The notes under the pieces were generated by a model that saw nothing but the letters and a program-made list of their open reading frames with translations, did no database searches and was not told where the DNA came from. A program made the translations under genes and the position numbers. From Roseovarius sp. (GTDB lineage: Bacteria > Pseudomonadota > Alphaproteobacteria > Rhodobacterales > Rhodobacteraceae), in contig JACIYT010000001.1 in assembly GCA_014359765.1 (NCBI GenBank), positions 327,569-391,568 of the forward strand: a stretch of 64,000 bases of DNA, written 5' to 3'. Below are positions 25,499 through 35,364 of this stretch, one piece after another. The first letter of the stretch is position 1; each line of letters begins with the position of its first letter.

Positions 25499-26586
25499 TC
25501 CTCGACGCCTATTTCGCGCGGCGCTTCGTCTTCAGCGTCCTTGGCGTGGCGGTCGCGCTCGGCACGGTGATGGCGCTGATCGAGCTGGTGAACGTGCTCG
25601 ACGATCATCCCGACCTGGCCTTTCGGCAGGTTCTGGGCCTGGTCGCGCTGGAGATGCCCTGGGCCAATTACGAGATCCTGCCGCTGGTGGTGATCCTGGC
25701 CTCGGTGGCGTTCTTCGTGAGCCTCGCGCGCTCCTCCGAACTGGTGGTGGTGCGCGCGGCGGGGCGCTCGGCGTTGCGCGCGCTGATGGCGCCGGCGGCG
25801 GCGACGCTGCTGCTGGGCGTGCTCGCGGTCGCGGTCGGCAATCCCATCGTCGCCGTCGCCTCCAAGCGCGAGCACGACCTCTCCAACCGCTATCGCGGCA
25901 TCGAGTCGGCGGCCTTTGCCCTGTCCGAGGAGGGGCTGTGGCTGCGGCAGGGCGATGCGCGCGGCCAGACGGTGATCTTTGCCGAGCGGGCAAGCTCGGA
26001 TCTCGGGACGCTCTTCGGTCCGAACTTCCTCGAGTTCGGCCCCGACGGCACGCCGCAGCGGCGTATCAACGCCGAGAGCGCGCGGCTCGAGCGCGGGGCG
26101 TGGCATCTCGAGAACGTCAAGATCTGGCAGCTCGCGCGCGACACCAACCCCGAGGCCCAGGCCGAGCGGCTGGCGGCGGTCACGCTGCCCTCGGACCTCA
26201 CGCAGGACCGCATTCTCGACAGTTTCGGGCGCCCGCGCTTCATCCCGGTCTGGGAATTGCCGCGCTTCATCGCGCAGATGGAGGCCTCGGGCTTTTCGGC
26301 GCGGCGCTACGCGGTCTGGTTCCAGAGCGAATTGTCGCGCCCGGTCTTTCTGGTGGCGCTGGTGCTGATGGCCGCGGCCTTTACCATCGGCCATGTGCGC
26401 GGGACGAATGTCGGGCTCAAGGTGCTGTTCGCGGTGATCGCGGGGTTTGGCCTCCATTATCTGCGCAATTTCGGGCAGATCCTCGGCGAGAACGGGCAGA
26501 TCCCGGTGACGCTCGCGGCCTGGGCGCCGCCGGTGGCAGCGCTCCTGCTCGCGCTCGGCATCCTGCTGCATCTGGAGGATGGCTGA
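25495..26586 (+). CDS. lptG: LPS export ABC transporter permease LptG
   Basis: This 363-residue permease is the partner of LptF. It starts MILDAYFARRFVFSVLGVAV and has ELVNVLDDHPDLAFRQVLGL in the first cytoplasmic/periplasmic turn, six predicted membrane helices and a central periplasmic domain. GTNVGLKVLFAVIAGFGLHY forms a conserved late helix. It overlaps lptF by ATGA, and its TGA shares one base with the lptD ATG (TGATG at 26584-26588), giving strict coupling of the export machine. Confidence 0.94.
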   Translation: MILDAYFARRFVFSVLGVAVALGTVMALIELVNVLDDHPDLAFRQVLGLVALEMPWANYEILPLVVILASVAFFVSLARSSELVVVRAAGRSALRALMAPAAATLLLGVLAVAVGNPIVAVASKREHDLSNRYRGIESAAFALSEEGLWLRQGDARGQTVIFAERASSDLGTLFGPNFLEFGPDGTPQRRINAESARLERGAWHLENVKIWQLARDTNPEAQAERLAAVTLPSDLTQDRILDSFGRPRFIPVWELPRFIAQMEASGFSARRYAVWFQSELSRPVFLVALVLMAAAFTIGHVRGTNVGLKVLFAVIAGFGLHYLRNFGQILGENGQIPVTLAAWAPPVAALLLALGILLHLEDG

Positions 26587-28757
26587 TGCGGCTGCTGCTT
26601 GTGCTGGGCCTTGTCCTGGCGGTGTGGACCGGGCCGCTTGCGGCGCAGCAGGCGCCTGCCGGCATGGCGATGCTGGTGGCCGACGAGGTGCGGCTCAGTG
26701 CCGACAACCGCCTGATCGCGCGCGGCAATGTGGAGGCGCTCTATCAGGGCCGCCGCCTGACCGCGCAGGAGATCACCTATGACCGCGCCACCGACCGGCT
26801 GACGATCACCGGCCCGCTCAGCCTCAGCGAGGGCAGCGATACGGTGCTGCTCGCCGACAGCGCCGCGCTCGACAGCGATTTCTCCGACGGGATCCTGCGC
26901 GGCGCGCGCCTGGTGATGCACGACCAGCTGCAGCTCGCCGCGCACGAGATGCGCCGCACCGATGCCCGCCTCAACGAGCTTTCAAAGGCCACGCTCACCT
27001 CCTGCCGGGTCTGCGACACCGGGCGCGCGCCGCTCTGGCAGATCCGCGCCGAGCGCCTCGTGCATGACGAGGACAAGAGCCGCCTCTATTTCTACAACGC
27101 GCAGTTCCGGGTGCTCGACACGCCGGTCTTCTACCTGCCCCGCCTCAGCCTGCCCGATGGTTCGGTCCGGCGCGCGAGCGGGTTCCTCGCCCCCTCGGCG
27201 GTCAATTCGAGCCTCCTCGGGACGGGGGTGCGGGTGCCCTATTTCCTCACCCTCGGGGAGCATCGCGACCTGACCATCGCGCCTTTCTACGCGACCAATT
27301 CGCGGCGGCTCGAACTGCGCTACCGGCAGATGTTCCGGCGTGGCGAGATCGAGCTCAGCGGCGCGGTGGCCGAGGATGATTTCAACGACGGGGGCGCGCG
27401 CGGCTTTCTCTTCGCCACCGGGCGATTCGATCTGCCGCGCGATTTCGTGCTGCGCTTCGGGGTGGAATATGCGAGCGACGACACCTTTCTCGTCGATCAC
27501 GACTTTTCCGACAAGGACCGGCTGAAGAGCGGCGTCGCGATCGAGCGCGCGCGCCGCGACGACTATACCCGCCTCGCGCTCGATCATTACCGCAGCCTGC
27601 GCGAGGACGAGAAGAATTCGACCCTGCCGAGCCTCGCGGCCAATGCCGAGCACGAGCTGCGGCTGTTTCCACGCTGGCCGGGCGGCGAGCTGCGCATCGG
27701 CGCGTTCGCCCATGGCCATCGCCGCAATTCGAGCCTGAGCATCGACGGGCCCGATCCCGATACCTTTGCCGACGGGCGCGACATGGCGCGCCTGACCGTC
27801 GAGGCGGACTGGATCCGGCAATGGGTCCTGCCGGCCGGAGTGCTGGCGCGGGTCACGACCGGGCTTGCCCTTGACCATTTCGAGCTTCGCGACATCGGCG
27901 AGACGGCGCGCCCGCAGGCGACCGAGATCACCCCGCGCGCCGCCGTGATGCTGCGCTGGCCATTCCAGAAGATCGCCGCCAGCGGCGCGACCCATGTCGT
28001 CGAGCCGGCGATGCAGCTGGCCTGGTCGGGCGGCTCCAATCCGGACATCCCCAATGACGAGAACACGGTGATCGAGTTCGACGAAGGCAATCTCTTCAAC
28101 ATCTCGCGCTTTGTCTCCCCCGACCGGCGCGAGCGCGGGATGAGCGCGGCCTACGGGCTGAGCTATGCGCGGGTCGATCCGACCGGCTGGGAGGGGCGGT
28201 TTGCGCTGGGCCAGGTCTATCGCGACGATCGGCTGCGCGAGACTTCGGGCGAGAGCAGCTTTACCCGCAGTTCGGGCCTGAGCGGGCGCAGCTCGGACCT
28301 GCTGCTGGCCGGGCAGTTCCGCAACCAGAGCGGCCTCGTCCTCACCGCGCGCGGCCTCTTCGACGATGATTTCGAGGTGACCCGCGCGGAGGCGCGCGGC
28401 AGCTGGCGCAACGCGCGCACCGATATCGGCGCGACCTATATCTGGCTCGACAAGGATCTGCGCGAGGACCGCCCCGGCACGATTTCGGAATGGGCCATCG
28501 ACGGCAGCTATCGTTTCGCCGATCACTGGACGGCGAGCGGCGAGTGGCGCTTTGACGCCACCGATCAGCGCAGCATCCGCGCCGGGGCGGGGATCACGTA
28601 TACCAACGAATGTGTCGAGATCACCTTTTCGGTCTCGCGCCGCTTCACCTCGTCCACTATCCTTGAACCCGAGACGAATTTCGGCCTTGTGGTCGGGCTG
28701 CGCGGCTTTGGCGGCGGGTCCCGTGACGCAAGCCTGACCCGCAAATGCAGGACCTGA
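26586..28757 (+). CDS. lptD: LPS-assembly outer-membrane protein LptD
   Basis: This 723-residue protein inserts LPS into the outer leaflet. It has a Sec signal peptide (about 1-20, ending GPLAAQQ), an N-terminal jellyroll of the OstA type (VRLSADNRLIARGNVEALYQ) and a C-terminal beta-barrel rich in alternating aromatic strands. Cysteines are Cys140 and Cys143 (CRVC), plus Cys676 and Cys721 near the C-terminus. These four could form the inter-domain disulfides known from E. coli LptD, though the N-terminal pair here is a CxxC. It lies between lptG and its chaperone gene surA. Confidence 0.94.
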   Translation: MRLLLVLGLVLAVWTGPLAAQQAPAGMAMLVADEVRLSADNRLIARGNVEALYQGRRLTAQEITYDRATDRLTITGPLSLSEGSDTVLLADSAALDSDFSDGILRGARLVMHDQLQLAAHEMRRTDARLNELSKATLTSCRVCDTGRAPLWQIRAERLVHDEDKSRLYFYNAQFRVLDTPVFYLPRLSLPDGSVRRASGFLAPSAVNSSLLGTGVRVPYFLTLGEHRDLTIAPFYATNSRRLELRYRQMFRRGEIELSGAVAEDDFNDGGARGFLFATGRFDLPRDFVLRFGVEYASDDTFLVDHDFSDKDRLKSGVAIERARRDDYTRLALDHYRSLREDEKNSTLPSLAANAEHELRLFPRWPGGELRIGAFAHGHRRNSSLSIDGPDPDTFADGRDMARLTVEADWIRQWVLPAGVLARVTTGLALDHFELRDIGETARPQATEITPRAAVMLRWPFQKIAASGATHVVEPAMQLAWSGGSNPDIPNDENTVIEFDEGNLFNISRFVSPDRRERGMSAAYGLSYARVDPTGWEGRFALGQVYRDDRLRETSGESSFTRSSGLSGRSSDLLLAGQFRNQSGLVLTARGLFDDDFEVTRAEARGSWRNARTDIGATYIWLDKDLREDRPGTISEWAIDGSYRFADHWTASGEWRFDATDQRSIRAGAGITYTNECVEITFSVSRRFTSSTILEPETNFGLVVGLRGFGGGSRDASLTRKCRT

Positions 28758-28762
28758 AGAGC

Positions 28763-30016
28763 ATGACCCCCAGCCTGACCCCCATTCCGCGCGGCCCCAT
28801 CCTGTCCTGCCTCGTGCTGGTGCTGAGCCTGGCGCTCGGCCTTTCGCCGGCGCCGGTGCGGGCACAGAACCTGTTCGCGCCGGCGATCTTCGTCAACGAT
28901 CAGGTGGTGACGCGCTACGACATCCAGCAGCGCGTGCGGATGCTGACGCTGTTCCGCGCGCCCGGCGATATCAACCGCCTCGCCCGCGAGCAGCTCATCG
29001 ATGAACGCCTCAAGATGGAGGCCGCGCGCGTCATGGGGGTGGACCTGCCCGAGGACATGGTGGCCGAGGGCATGGAGGAATTCGCCGCGCGCGCCAACAT
29101 GACCGCGGAAGAGCTGATCGCCGGGCTCGGCCAGTCGGGCGTTTCCGAAGAATCGTTCCGTGCCTTTGTCCGTGCCGGGATCGTCTGGCGCGAGGTGACG
29201 CGCGCGCGCTTCAGCCGGCAGGTCTCGGTCGGCGAGGCCGAGATCGAGCGCGCGACCCGCGCGCTCTCGGGGCAGGCGCCGGTGCGGGTGCTGCTGTCGG
29301 AGATCATCCTGCCCGTGACCAGCCTCGCCGATGCCGAGGACAAGCAGGTGCTCGCGACCCGCATCGCCCAGAGCCGCAACGAGGCCGAATTCGCCGAATT
29401 CGCCCGGCGCCATTCGGCCGCGCCCTCGGCGCGTGTCGGCGGGCGGATGAACTGGCAGGCGCTCTCGGATCTTCCGCCGGGTCTGGCTCAGGTGGCGCTC
29501 GCGCTCGGGCCGGGCGAGATCTCCGAGCCCTTGCCGATCGAGGGCGGCATCGCCCTCATCATGCTGCGCGACATCGAGGAGGGTGCGCCGCCCGCGCCGC
29601 AATATTCGGCCATCGAATACGCGGCCTACTACATTCCCGGCGGTCGCAGTGCGCAGGCGCTGGCGCGCGCGGCGCAGGTCCGGGCGATGGTCGATACCTG
29701 TGACGATCTCTACGGGGTTGCCCATGGCCAGCCCCCCGAGGTGCTGGAGCGCGGCGCGCTCCCGCCCGAGGAAATCCCCGCCGACATCGCCGCCGAACTC
29801 GCCCCGCTCGATCCCGGCGAGGTCTCGACGCGGCTCACCCGTGCCAATGGCCAGACCCTCGTTTTCCTGATGCTCTGCGGGCGCTCGCCGAAGCTCGACG
29901 AGGAACTGCCCTCGATCGAGAACCTTACCAATTTCATCCGCAACCAGCGGATCCAGTCGCTGGCCGAGGGCTATCTCGCGCAGCTCAGGGCCGAGGCGCG
30001 GATCGTCGAGCCGTGA
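28763..30016 (+). CDS. surA: Periplasmic peptidyl-prolyl isomerase/chaperone SurA-like
   Basis: This 417-residue SurA-type chaperone for outer-membrane proteins has a signal peptide (SCLVLVLSLALGLSPAPVRA). It is followed by the SurA N-domain start IFVNDQVVTRYDIQQRVRML and the helix LAREQLIDERLKMEAARVMG. The parvulin domain (about 175-280) has VLLSEIILPV, FAEFARRHSAAPSARVGG and LGPGEISEPLPIEGG. The C-terminal helix returns after position 380. Two starts are possible: ATG at 28745, which overlaps lptD by 13 nt, or ATG at 28763. I used the second, as the first has no ribosome-binding site. The stop overlaps the pdxA GTG. Confidence 0.9.
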   Translation: MTPSLTPIPRGPILSCLVLVLSLALGLSPAPVRAQNLFAPAIFVNDQVVTRYDIQQRVRMLTLFRAPGDINRLAREQLIDERLKMEAARVMGVDLPEDMVAEGMEEFAARANMTAEELIAGLGQSGVSEESFRAFVRAGIVWREVTRARFSRQVSVGEAEIERATRALSGQAPVRVLLSEIILPVTSLADAEDKQVLATRIAQSRNEAEFAEFARRHSAAPSARVGGRMNWQALSDLPPGLAQVALALGPGEISEPLPIEGGIALIMLRDIEEGAPPAPQYSAIEYAAYYIPGGRSAQALARAAQVRAMVDTCDDLYGVAHGQPPEVLERGALPPEEIPADIAAELAPLDPGEVSTRLTRANGQTLVFLMLCGRSPKLDEELPSIENLTNFIRNQRIQSLAEGYLAQLRAEARIVEP

Positions 30017-30969
30017 TCGCGCTCACCTGCGGAGAGCCCGCCGGCATCGGCCCCGAGATCGCCGCGAGCGCCTGGGCCGCGCTGCGCGGCACGGTGCCCT
30101 TCTTCCTGATCGGCGACCCGGCGCACCTGCCCGAGGGCGTGCCCGTCACGGTGATTGACCGCCCCGAGGCGGCAGGCGCGGTGCGCGACGCGCTTCCCGT
30201 CCTCGCCCATCCCTTCCCCGGCCCGCGCACCCCCGGCACGCCGCAACCGGCGCAGGCGCAAACGGTGATCGACGTGATCGCGCGCGCCGTGGCGCTGGTG
30301 CAGGCAGGGCAGGCCCGCGCGCTCTGCACCGCGCCCATCCACAAGCAGGCGCTGCAGGAGGGGGCCGGTTTCGCCTTTCCGGGCCATACCGAATTTCTCG
30401 CCCATCTCGCGGGTGTGGGCCGCGTGGTGATGATGCTCGCCGCTCCCGTGCTGCGTGTCGTCCCCGCCACCATCCATATCCCGCTCAAGGACGTGCCGCA
30501 GGCCCTCACCCCCGCCCTGCTGGAGGAAACGATCCGCATCACCCATGCCGCGCTGAGGCGCGATTTCGGCCTGACAACCCCGCGCCTCGCCGTGGCCGGG
30601 CTCAATCCCCACGCGGGCGAGGGCGGGCGCATGGGGCGCGAGGAGATGACGATCATTGCCCCCGTTCTGAGCCGTCTGCGCGCCGAGGGGATGGATTTGC
30701 GCGGCCCGCTTTCGGCCGACACGATGTTTCACGCACCCGCGCGCGCGGGCTATGACGCGGCCATCGCCATGTATCACGATCAGGCGCTCATCCCGGTCAA
30801 GACGCTCGATTTCGACCGGGGCGTGAATGTCACGCTGGGCCTGCCCTTCATCCGCACCTCGCCCGATCACGGCACCGCGCTCGACATCGCGGGGCAGGGG
30901 GTGGCCAACCCGTCCTCGCTGATCGAGGCGCTGCGTCTGGCCGACACGCTGGTAAAGGCGCGCGCATGA
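30013..30969 (+). CDS. pdxA: 4-hydroxythreonine-4-phosphate dehydrogenase
   Basis: This 318-residue enzyme of vitamin B6 synthesis oxidises 4-phosphohydroxy-L-threonine in an NAD- and metal-dependent step. Motifs are [12 protein letters not shown] at the N-terminus, GHTEFLAHL (metal His), [13 protein letters not shown] (second metal region) and [12 protein letters not shown] with the third metal His. The GTG start at 30013 overlaps the surA stop (GTGA) and the stop overlaps rsmA (ATGA). The surA-pdxA-rsmA order also occurs in E. coli. Confidence 0.96.
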   Translation: MIALTCGEPAGIGPEIAASAWAALRGTVPFFLIGDPAHLPEGVPVTVIDRPEAAGAVRDALPVLAHPFPGPRTPGTPQPAQAQTVIDVIARAVALVQAGQARALCTAPIHKQALQEGAGFAFPGHTEFLAHLAGVGRVVMMLAAPVLRVVPATIHIPLKDVPQALTPALLEETIRITHAALRRDFGLTTPRLAVAGLNPHAGEGGRMGREEMTIIAPVLSRLRAEGMDLRGPLSADTMFHAPARAGYDAAIAMYHDQALIPVKTLDFDRGVNVTLGLPFIRTSPDHGTALDIAGQGVANPSSLIEALRLADTLVKARA

Positions 30970-31808
30970 GCACGCTCGCGAACCTGCCGCCGCTCTCCCG
31001 CGTCATCGCCGCGCATGGCCTCTCGGCGCGCAAATCTCTGGGCCAGAATTTCCTTCTCGATCTCAACCTCACCGCCAGGATCGCCCGGCAGGCGGGCGAT
31101 CTGAGCGCCTGTGATGTGCTCGAGATCGGCCCCGGCCCTGGTGGGCTCACACGCGGGCTCCTGATGGAGGGGGCGCGCCATGTGCTCGCCGTCGAAAAGG
31201 ACGCGCGCTGCCTGCCCGCCCTGCAAGAGATCGCCGAGGCCGCGCCGGGGCGGCTCGACGTTGTTCATGGCGACGCGCTCGAAATCGACCCTCTGGCGCA
31301 TCTGACGCCCCCCATCCGCATCGTGGCGAACCTGCCCTACAATGTCGGCACCGAATTGCTGATCCGCTGGCTGACGCCGCCCGACTGGCCGCCCTTCTGG
31401 CAATCGCTCACGCTGATGTTTCAGCGTGAAGTGGCCGAGCGCATTGTCGCTGCGCCGGGATCGAAGGCCTATGGGCGGCTCGCGCTGCTGGCGCAATGGC
31501 GCTGCGATGCCCGCATCGTGATGACGCTGCCGCCCGGGGCGTTCACGCCGCCGCCCAAGGTCTCGTCGGCGGTGGTGCATCTCACGGCCCTGCCCGCGCC
31601 GCGATACCCCGCCGATCCGCGTGTGCTCGAACGGGTGGTGGCCATGGCCTTCAACCAGCGCCGCAAGATGCTGCGCGCGGCGCTCCGGGGCCTTGCGCCG
31701 GACATCGAGGACCGGCTGCTCGCCGCCGGGATCAAGCCCACCGACCGCGCCGAAACGGTGGGGCTCGAACAGTTCTGCGCGCTGGCACGGGGGCTGGCCG
31801 AGGGGTAG
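30966..31808 (+). CDS. rsmA: 16S rRNA (adenine1518/1519-N6)-dimethyltransferase
   Basis: This 280-residue KsgA-family enzyme dimethylates two adjacent adenines near the 3' end of 16S rRNA during 30S maturation. It has [13 protein letters not shown] at the N-terminus, the SAM-binding loop [11 protein letters not shown], the catalytic NLPYNVGT and the FQREVAERI and [10 protein letters not shown] family blocks. It overlaps pdxA by ATGA and ends the lptF-rsmA operon; two hairpins follow. Confidence 0.97.
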   Translation: MSTLANLPPLSRVIAAHGLSARKSLGQNFLLDLNLTARIARQAGDLSACDVLEIGPGPGGLTRGLLMEGARHVLAVEKDARCLPALQEIAEAAPGRLDVVHGDALEIDPLAHLTPPIRIVANLPYNVGTELLIRWLTPPDWPPFWQSLTLMFQREVAERIVAAPGSKAYGRLALLAQWRCDARIVMTLPPGAFTPPPKVSSAVVHLTALPAPRYPADPRVLERVVAMAFNQRRKMLRAALRGLAPDIEDRLLAAGIKPTDRAETVGLEQFCALARGLAEG

Positions 31809-31826
31809 ATCGCCCGCGCGGAATCA

Positions 31827-31880
31827 GAGCGCGCCCCGCGCGCTCCCGCGCATCGCCGGGCCGCCCCCCGGCACGGCGAT
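31827..31880 (+). terminator. Two hairpins after rsmA
   Basis: GAGCGCGC and GCGCGCTC (31827-31845) form a perfect 8-bp stem with a CCC loop 18 bp after the rsmA stop. ATCGCCG and CGGCGAT (31852-31880) form a second stem of 7 bp. There is no T-run. The position at the end of a long operon supports termination or 3'-end protection. Confidence 0.45.
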
Positions 31881-32024
31881 CTGGCTGCCACCTGCGCGAC
31901 GAAAGAGCGTTACCCGGACCTGGCTGCCATGAAGTGCACCAAACCGGCCTGGGATCGCCGCGCCGCGGCCCGTCGATGCCCGGAGACCCGAATGCTATGG
32001 ACCAAGGGGGAGCCCCCGCGCGCC

Positions 32025-32492
32025 TCACCCCGTAAACTCCGCCAGTTCCGCCCCCGATATCTCCAGGAGCAGCCCCGGCGCGATCCCGAACAGGTGGCGC
32101 GGCGTGCCCGCTGCCGCCCAGACCGTCTCGAAGGCCAGCAGCGCCGGATCGAAAAAGGCGCGCGGGCGCGTCAGATGCCCCACCGGCGAGACCCCTCCAA
32201 TCGCAAACCCCGTCTGCGCCCGGATGAGGCCCGCATCCGCCTTGCCCAGCGGCACGCCTGCCACCGCGCTCGCGCGGCCCGCATCCACCCGGTTCGCGCC
32301 GGAGGTGACAAAGAGCAGCGCCGCGCCGCTCTCCTCGTCGCGGAACATGATGGATTTGGCGATCTGCGCCACGTCGCAGCCCACCAGGTCGGCGGCCATC
32401 TGCGCCGTGGTGGCATTGCCGATCTCGCGCGGGGCGATGTCGCACCCCGCCGCCAACAGCGCCGCCGTCACGCGCCTGAGGCTCCTGCTCAT
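32025..32492 (-). CDS. YbaK/EbsC-type aminoacyl-tRNA deacylase
   Basis: This 155-residue YbaK-domain protein hydrolyses mischarged tRNA in trans; members act on Cys- or Ala-tRNAPro or free amino acid esters. It contains TTAQMAADLVGCDVAQIAKS, with the family lysine, then LFVTSGANRVD and GFAIGGVSPVGH, the substrate loop. GGAGG abuts the ATG at 32498 and is 6 nt from the ATG at 32492, so the latter was chosen. It is convergent with rsmA and divergent from glnE. The precise substrate class is not set by the sequence alone. Confidence 0.85.
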   Translation of the reverse strand: MSRSLRRVTAALLAAGCDIAPREIGNATTAQMAADLVGCDVAQIAKSIMFRDEESGAALLFVTSGANRVDAGRASAVAGVPLGKADAGLIRAQTGFAIGGVSPVGHLTRPRAFFDPALLAFETVWAAAGTPRHLFGIAPGLLLEISGAELAEFTG

Positions 32493-32571
32493 GTCCATCC
32501 TCCGGTTTTTTCACTGTCTTCCACACGCGGTTCGGATTGACCAGAGCGGCGCGCCTTGTATCACTCTCCGC

Positions 32572-35361
32572 ATGAGCCTCGCCACCCGCCTCACCCGCTG
32601 CCCCCGCCCCTTTGAGCCTTCCGAGGCCCAAGAGGTGCTTTCGCACCTGCCTGGGCTTGCCCCTCCGCTCGCCGATCTGGTGGCGGGCGCCGCCGGGTGC
32701 AGCCCGTTCCTCAAATCGCTCCTCCTGCAGGAGGGCCCCTGGCTGCGCGAGGCCGCCGAGGCCCCCGAAGCCGCGCTCGCAGCCCTCCACGAGGACCTGC
32801 GCGCCACCCCGCCCGAGGCGCTCGGCACCGCGCTGCGGCAGGCCAAGCGGCGCGTGGCGCTCCTGATCGGGCTCGCCGATCTGGGCGGGGTCTGGGCGCT
32901 CGAGGACGTGACCGGCCATCTCACCGATTTCGCCGATCTCGCCTGCGATCTGGCCCTGCGCGCGGCGCTCGGGGCCGAGATCCGGCGCGGCAAGCTGCCG
33001 GGCATGACCGCCGACGATCTCGCCACGGGCGCGGGCATGACGGTCTTTGCCATGGGCAAGATGGGCGCGCATGAGCTCAATTACAGCTCCGATATCGACC
33101 TCATCTGCCTCTTTGACGAGGAGCGTTTCGCGCGCGACGATTTTCATGAGGCGCGCGCCAGCCTCGTGCGCGCCACGCGGCGCATGTCGGCCATGCTCAA
33201 CGACCGCACCGCCGAGGGCTATGTCTTTCGCACCGATCTGCGCCTGCGCCCCGATTCGGGTGTCACCCCCGTCTGCATGGCCATGGCCGCCGCCGAGACC
33301 TATTACGAGAGCCTCGGGCGCACCTGGGAGCGCGCGGCCTGGATCAAGGCGCGGCCATGCGCGGGCGATCTGGCGGCGGGGGCGCGGTTCATCGAGACGC
33401 TGCGCCCCTTCGTCTGGCGCCGCCATCTCGATTTCGCCGCCATCGAGGACGCCCACAACATGCGCCTGGCCATCCGCGAGCACAAGGGGCTGGGCGGCGC
33501 GCTCACGCTTGAGGGGCACAACATGAAGCTCGGGCGCGGCGGCATCCGCGAGATCGAGTTCTTCACCCAGACCCGCCAGCTCATCGCCGGCGGGCGCGAT
33601 CCCGATCTGCGGGTGCGCGGCACGGTGGCGGGGCTGCGGCGGCTCGCGCAAAAGGGCTGGGTGCCCGAGGAGGCGGCGGAGGCGCTGAGCGATCACTACC
33701 GCTTTCACCGCGAGGTCGAGCACCGCGTGCAGATGCTGCGCGACGCGCAGACCCATCTGCTGCCGGGCACGCCGGAGGAATTCGACCGTCTCGCTGCCTT
33801 CATGGGGCGCGAGACGGGCGCGCTGCGCGCCGAGATCACCGAGCGGCTGCTGGCGGTCGATGACCTGATCGAGGGGTTTTTCCGGCAGGAGGCGCCGGGC
33901 GCGGCCTCCCCGGCGCCTGCGCCTGCGGCGGAATTCGACGAGGAGGTGATCGCGCGCTGGCGCGGCTATCCGGCGCTGCGCTCGGAGCGGGCGCAGCGGA
34001 TATTCAACCGCTTGCGCCCCGAGATCCTCGCGCGCCTCGCCCGCGCCGCCAACCCTGCCGAGGCGCTGCTCGCCTTTGACGGTTTTCTGCGCGGGCTGCC
34101 GGCGGGGGTGCAGGTGTTCTCGCTCTTCGAGTCGAACCCGCAGCTCATCGAGCTGCTTGCCGATATCGTCGTGACCGCGCCCGCGCTCGGGGCGTATCTG
34201 TCGCGCAACGCGGGCGTGTTTGATGCGGTGATCGCGGGAGATTTCTTTGCCCCCTGGCCGGGGCGCGCCACGCTGGAGCGGGACCTTGCGGCGCTCATGC
34301 AGGCCGAGACCGATTACGAGCGCGCGCTCGATCAGGCGCGGCGCTGGCACAAGGAATGGCATTTTCGCATCGGTGTGCACCACCTGCGCGGCCTGAGCGA
34401 TGCCGGGGCGGCCGCAGGCCAGTATGCCGATCTTGCAGGCGCGGTGATCGGTGCGATCTGGCCGCTGGTGGTGGCGCAATTCAGCCAGAAGCACGGGCCG
34501 CCGCCGGGGCGTGGCGCGGTGGTGCTCGGGATGGGGTCGCTGGGGGCGGGGCGGCTGACGGCCGGTTCCGATCTGGACCTGATCGTGATCTATGACGCAG
34601 GCGATGCCGAGGCGTCCGAGGGCCGCCGCCCGCTCGCGCCGCGCCCCTATTACGCGCGGCTCACCCAGGCGCTGATCACCGCGCTCACCGCGCCGATGGC
34701 CGAGGGGCGGCTCTACGAGGTGGACATGCGCCTGCGCCCCTCGGGCAATCAGGGGCCGGTGGCGACAAGCTGGCCCGCCTTCCAGAGCTATCAGCAGGAG
34801 GAGGCCTGGCTCTGGGAGCACCTGGCGCTGACGCGCGCGCGCGTCATCTGCGGCGAAGCGGGGCTTGGGCGCGATGTCGAGGCGTTTCGCGCGCGGCTTC
34901 TTGCGGGCGGTCATTCGCGCGAGGAGGTGATCGCGGCGGTGGCCGGGATGCGCGCCCGCGTGGCCGAGGCCAAGCCCCCCGAGGGGCCCTGGGACGTGAA
35001 GCTCGGTCCGGGCCGGCTGATGGAGCAGGAACTGCTCGCGCAGGCCGGCAACCTGCTGGCGGGGCAGGGCGCGCGCGACGTGGATTCGGGGCTGGAGGGT
35101 GCCGTCGCGACCGGCTGGCTGGAGGCGGCGGATGGGGCGGCCCTGCGGGCGGCGCACACGCTTTGCTGGCAGGTGCAGATGGCGGCGCGGCTGCTTGGGG
35201 GCGGGGTGCTGGCGCCCGGGCGGATCGGCGAGGCGGGCGCGGTATTCGTGCTGCGCGAGACCGGCGAGGAGAGCATGGCGGCGCTGGAGCGGCGGCTGGC
35301 CGAGCTGTGCCGCGCCGCCGCCGAAGCGATCGACCGGGCGCTCGGGCCGGCGGAGGGATAG
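32572..35361 (+). CDS. glnE: Bifunctional glutamine synthetase adenylyltransferase/deadenylase
   Basis: This 929-residue enzyme adds or removes AMP on glutamine synthetase according to nitrogen status through PII. It has two nucleotidyltransferase domains. The N-terminal one carries AMGKMGAHELNYSSDIDLIC near residue 160. The C-terminal one carries GMGSLGAGRLTAGSDLDLIV near residue 652. The tandem arrangement is diagnostic. The product is close to the usual length of about 930-1000. The start is the ATG at 32572; the frame stays open upstream antisense to the YbaK gene but without family sequence. A small gene follows after 3 bp. Confidence 0.96.
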   Translation: MSLATRLTRCPRPFEPSEAQEVLSHLPGLAPPLADLVAGAAGCSPFLKSLLLQEGPWLREAAEAPEAALAALHEDLRATPPEALGTALRQAKRRVALLIGLADLGGVWALEDVTGHLTDFADLACDLALRAALGAEIRRGKLPGMTADDLATGAGMTVFAMGKMGAHELNYSSDIDLICLFDEERFARDDFHEARASLVRATRRMSAMLNDRTAEGYVFRTDLRLRPDSGVTPVCMAMAAAETYYESLGRTWERAAWIKARPCAGDLAAGARFIETLRPFVWRRHLDFAAIEDAHNMRLAIREHKGLGGALTLEGHNMKLGRGGIREIEFFTQTRQLIAGGRDPDLRVRGTVAGLRRLAQKGWVPEEAAEALSDHYRFHREVEHRVQMLRDAQTHLLPGTPEEFDRLAAFMGRETGALRAEITERLLAVDDLIEGFFRQEAPGAASPAPAPAAEFDEEVIARWRGYPALRSERAQRIFNRLRPEILARLARAANPAEALLAFDGFLRGLPAGVQVFSLFESNPQLIELLADIVVTAPALGAYLSRNAGVFDAVIAGDFFAPWPGRATLERDLAALMQAETDYERALDQARRWHKEWHFRIGVHHLRGLSDAGAAAGQYADLAGAVIGAIWPLVVAQFSQKHGPPPGRGAVVLGMGSLGAGRLTAGSDLDLIVIYDAGDAEASEGRRPLAPRPYYARLTQALITALTAPMAEGRLYEVDMRLRPSGNQGPVATSWPAFQSYQQEEAWLWEHLALTRARVICGEAGLGRDVEAFRARLLAGGHSREEVIAAVAGMRARVAEAKPPEGPWDVKLGPGRLMEQELLAQAGNLLAGQGARDVDSGLEGAVATGWLEAADGAALRAAHTLCWQVQMAARLLGGGVLAPGRIGEAGAVFVLRETGEESMAALERRLAELCRAAAEAIDRALGPAEG

Positions 35362-35364
35362 GAG

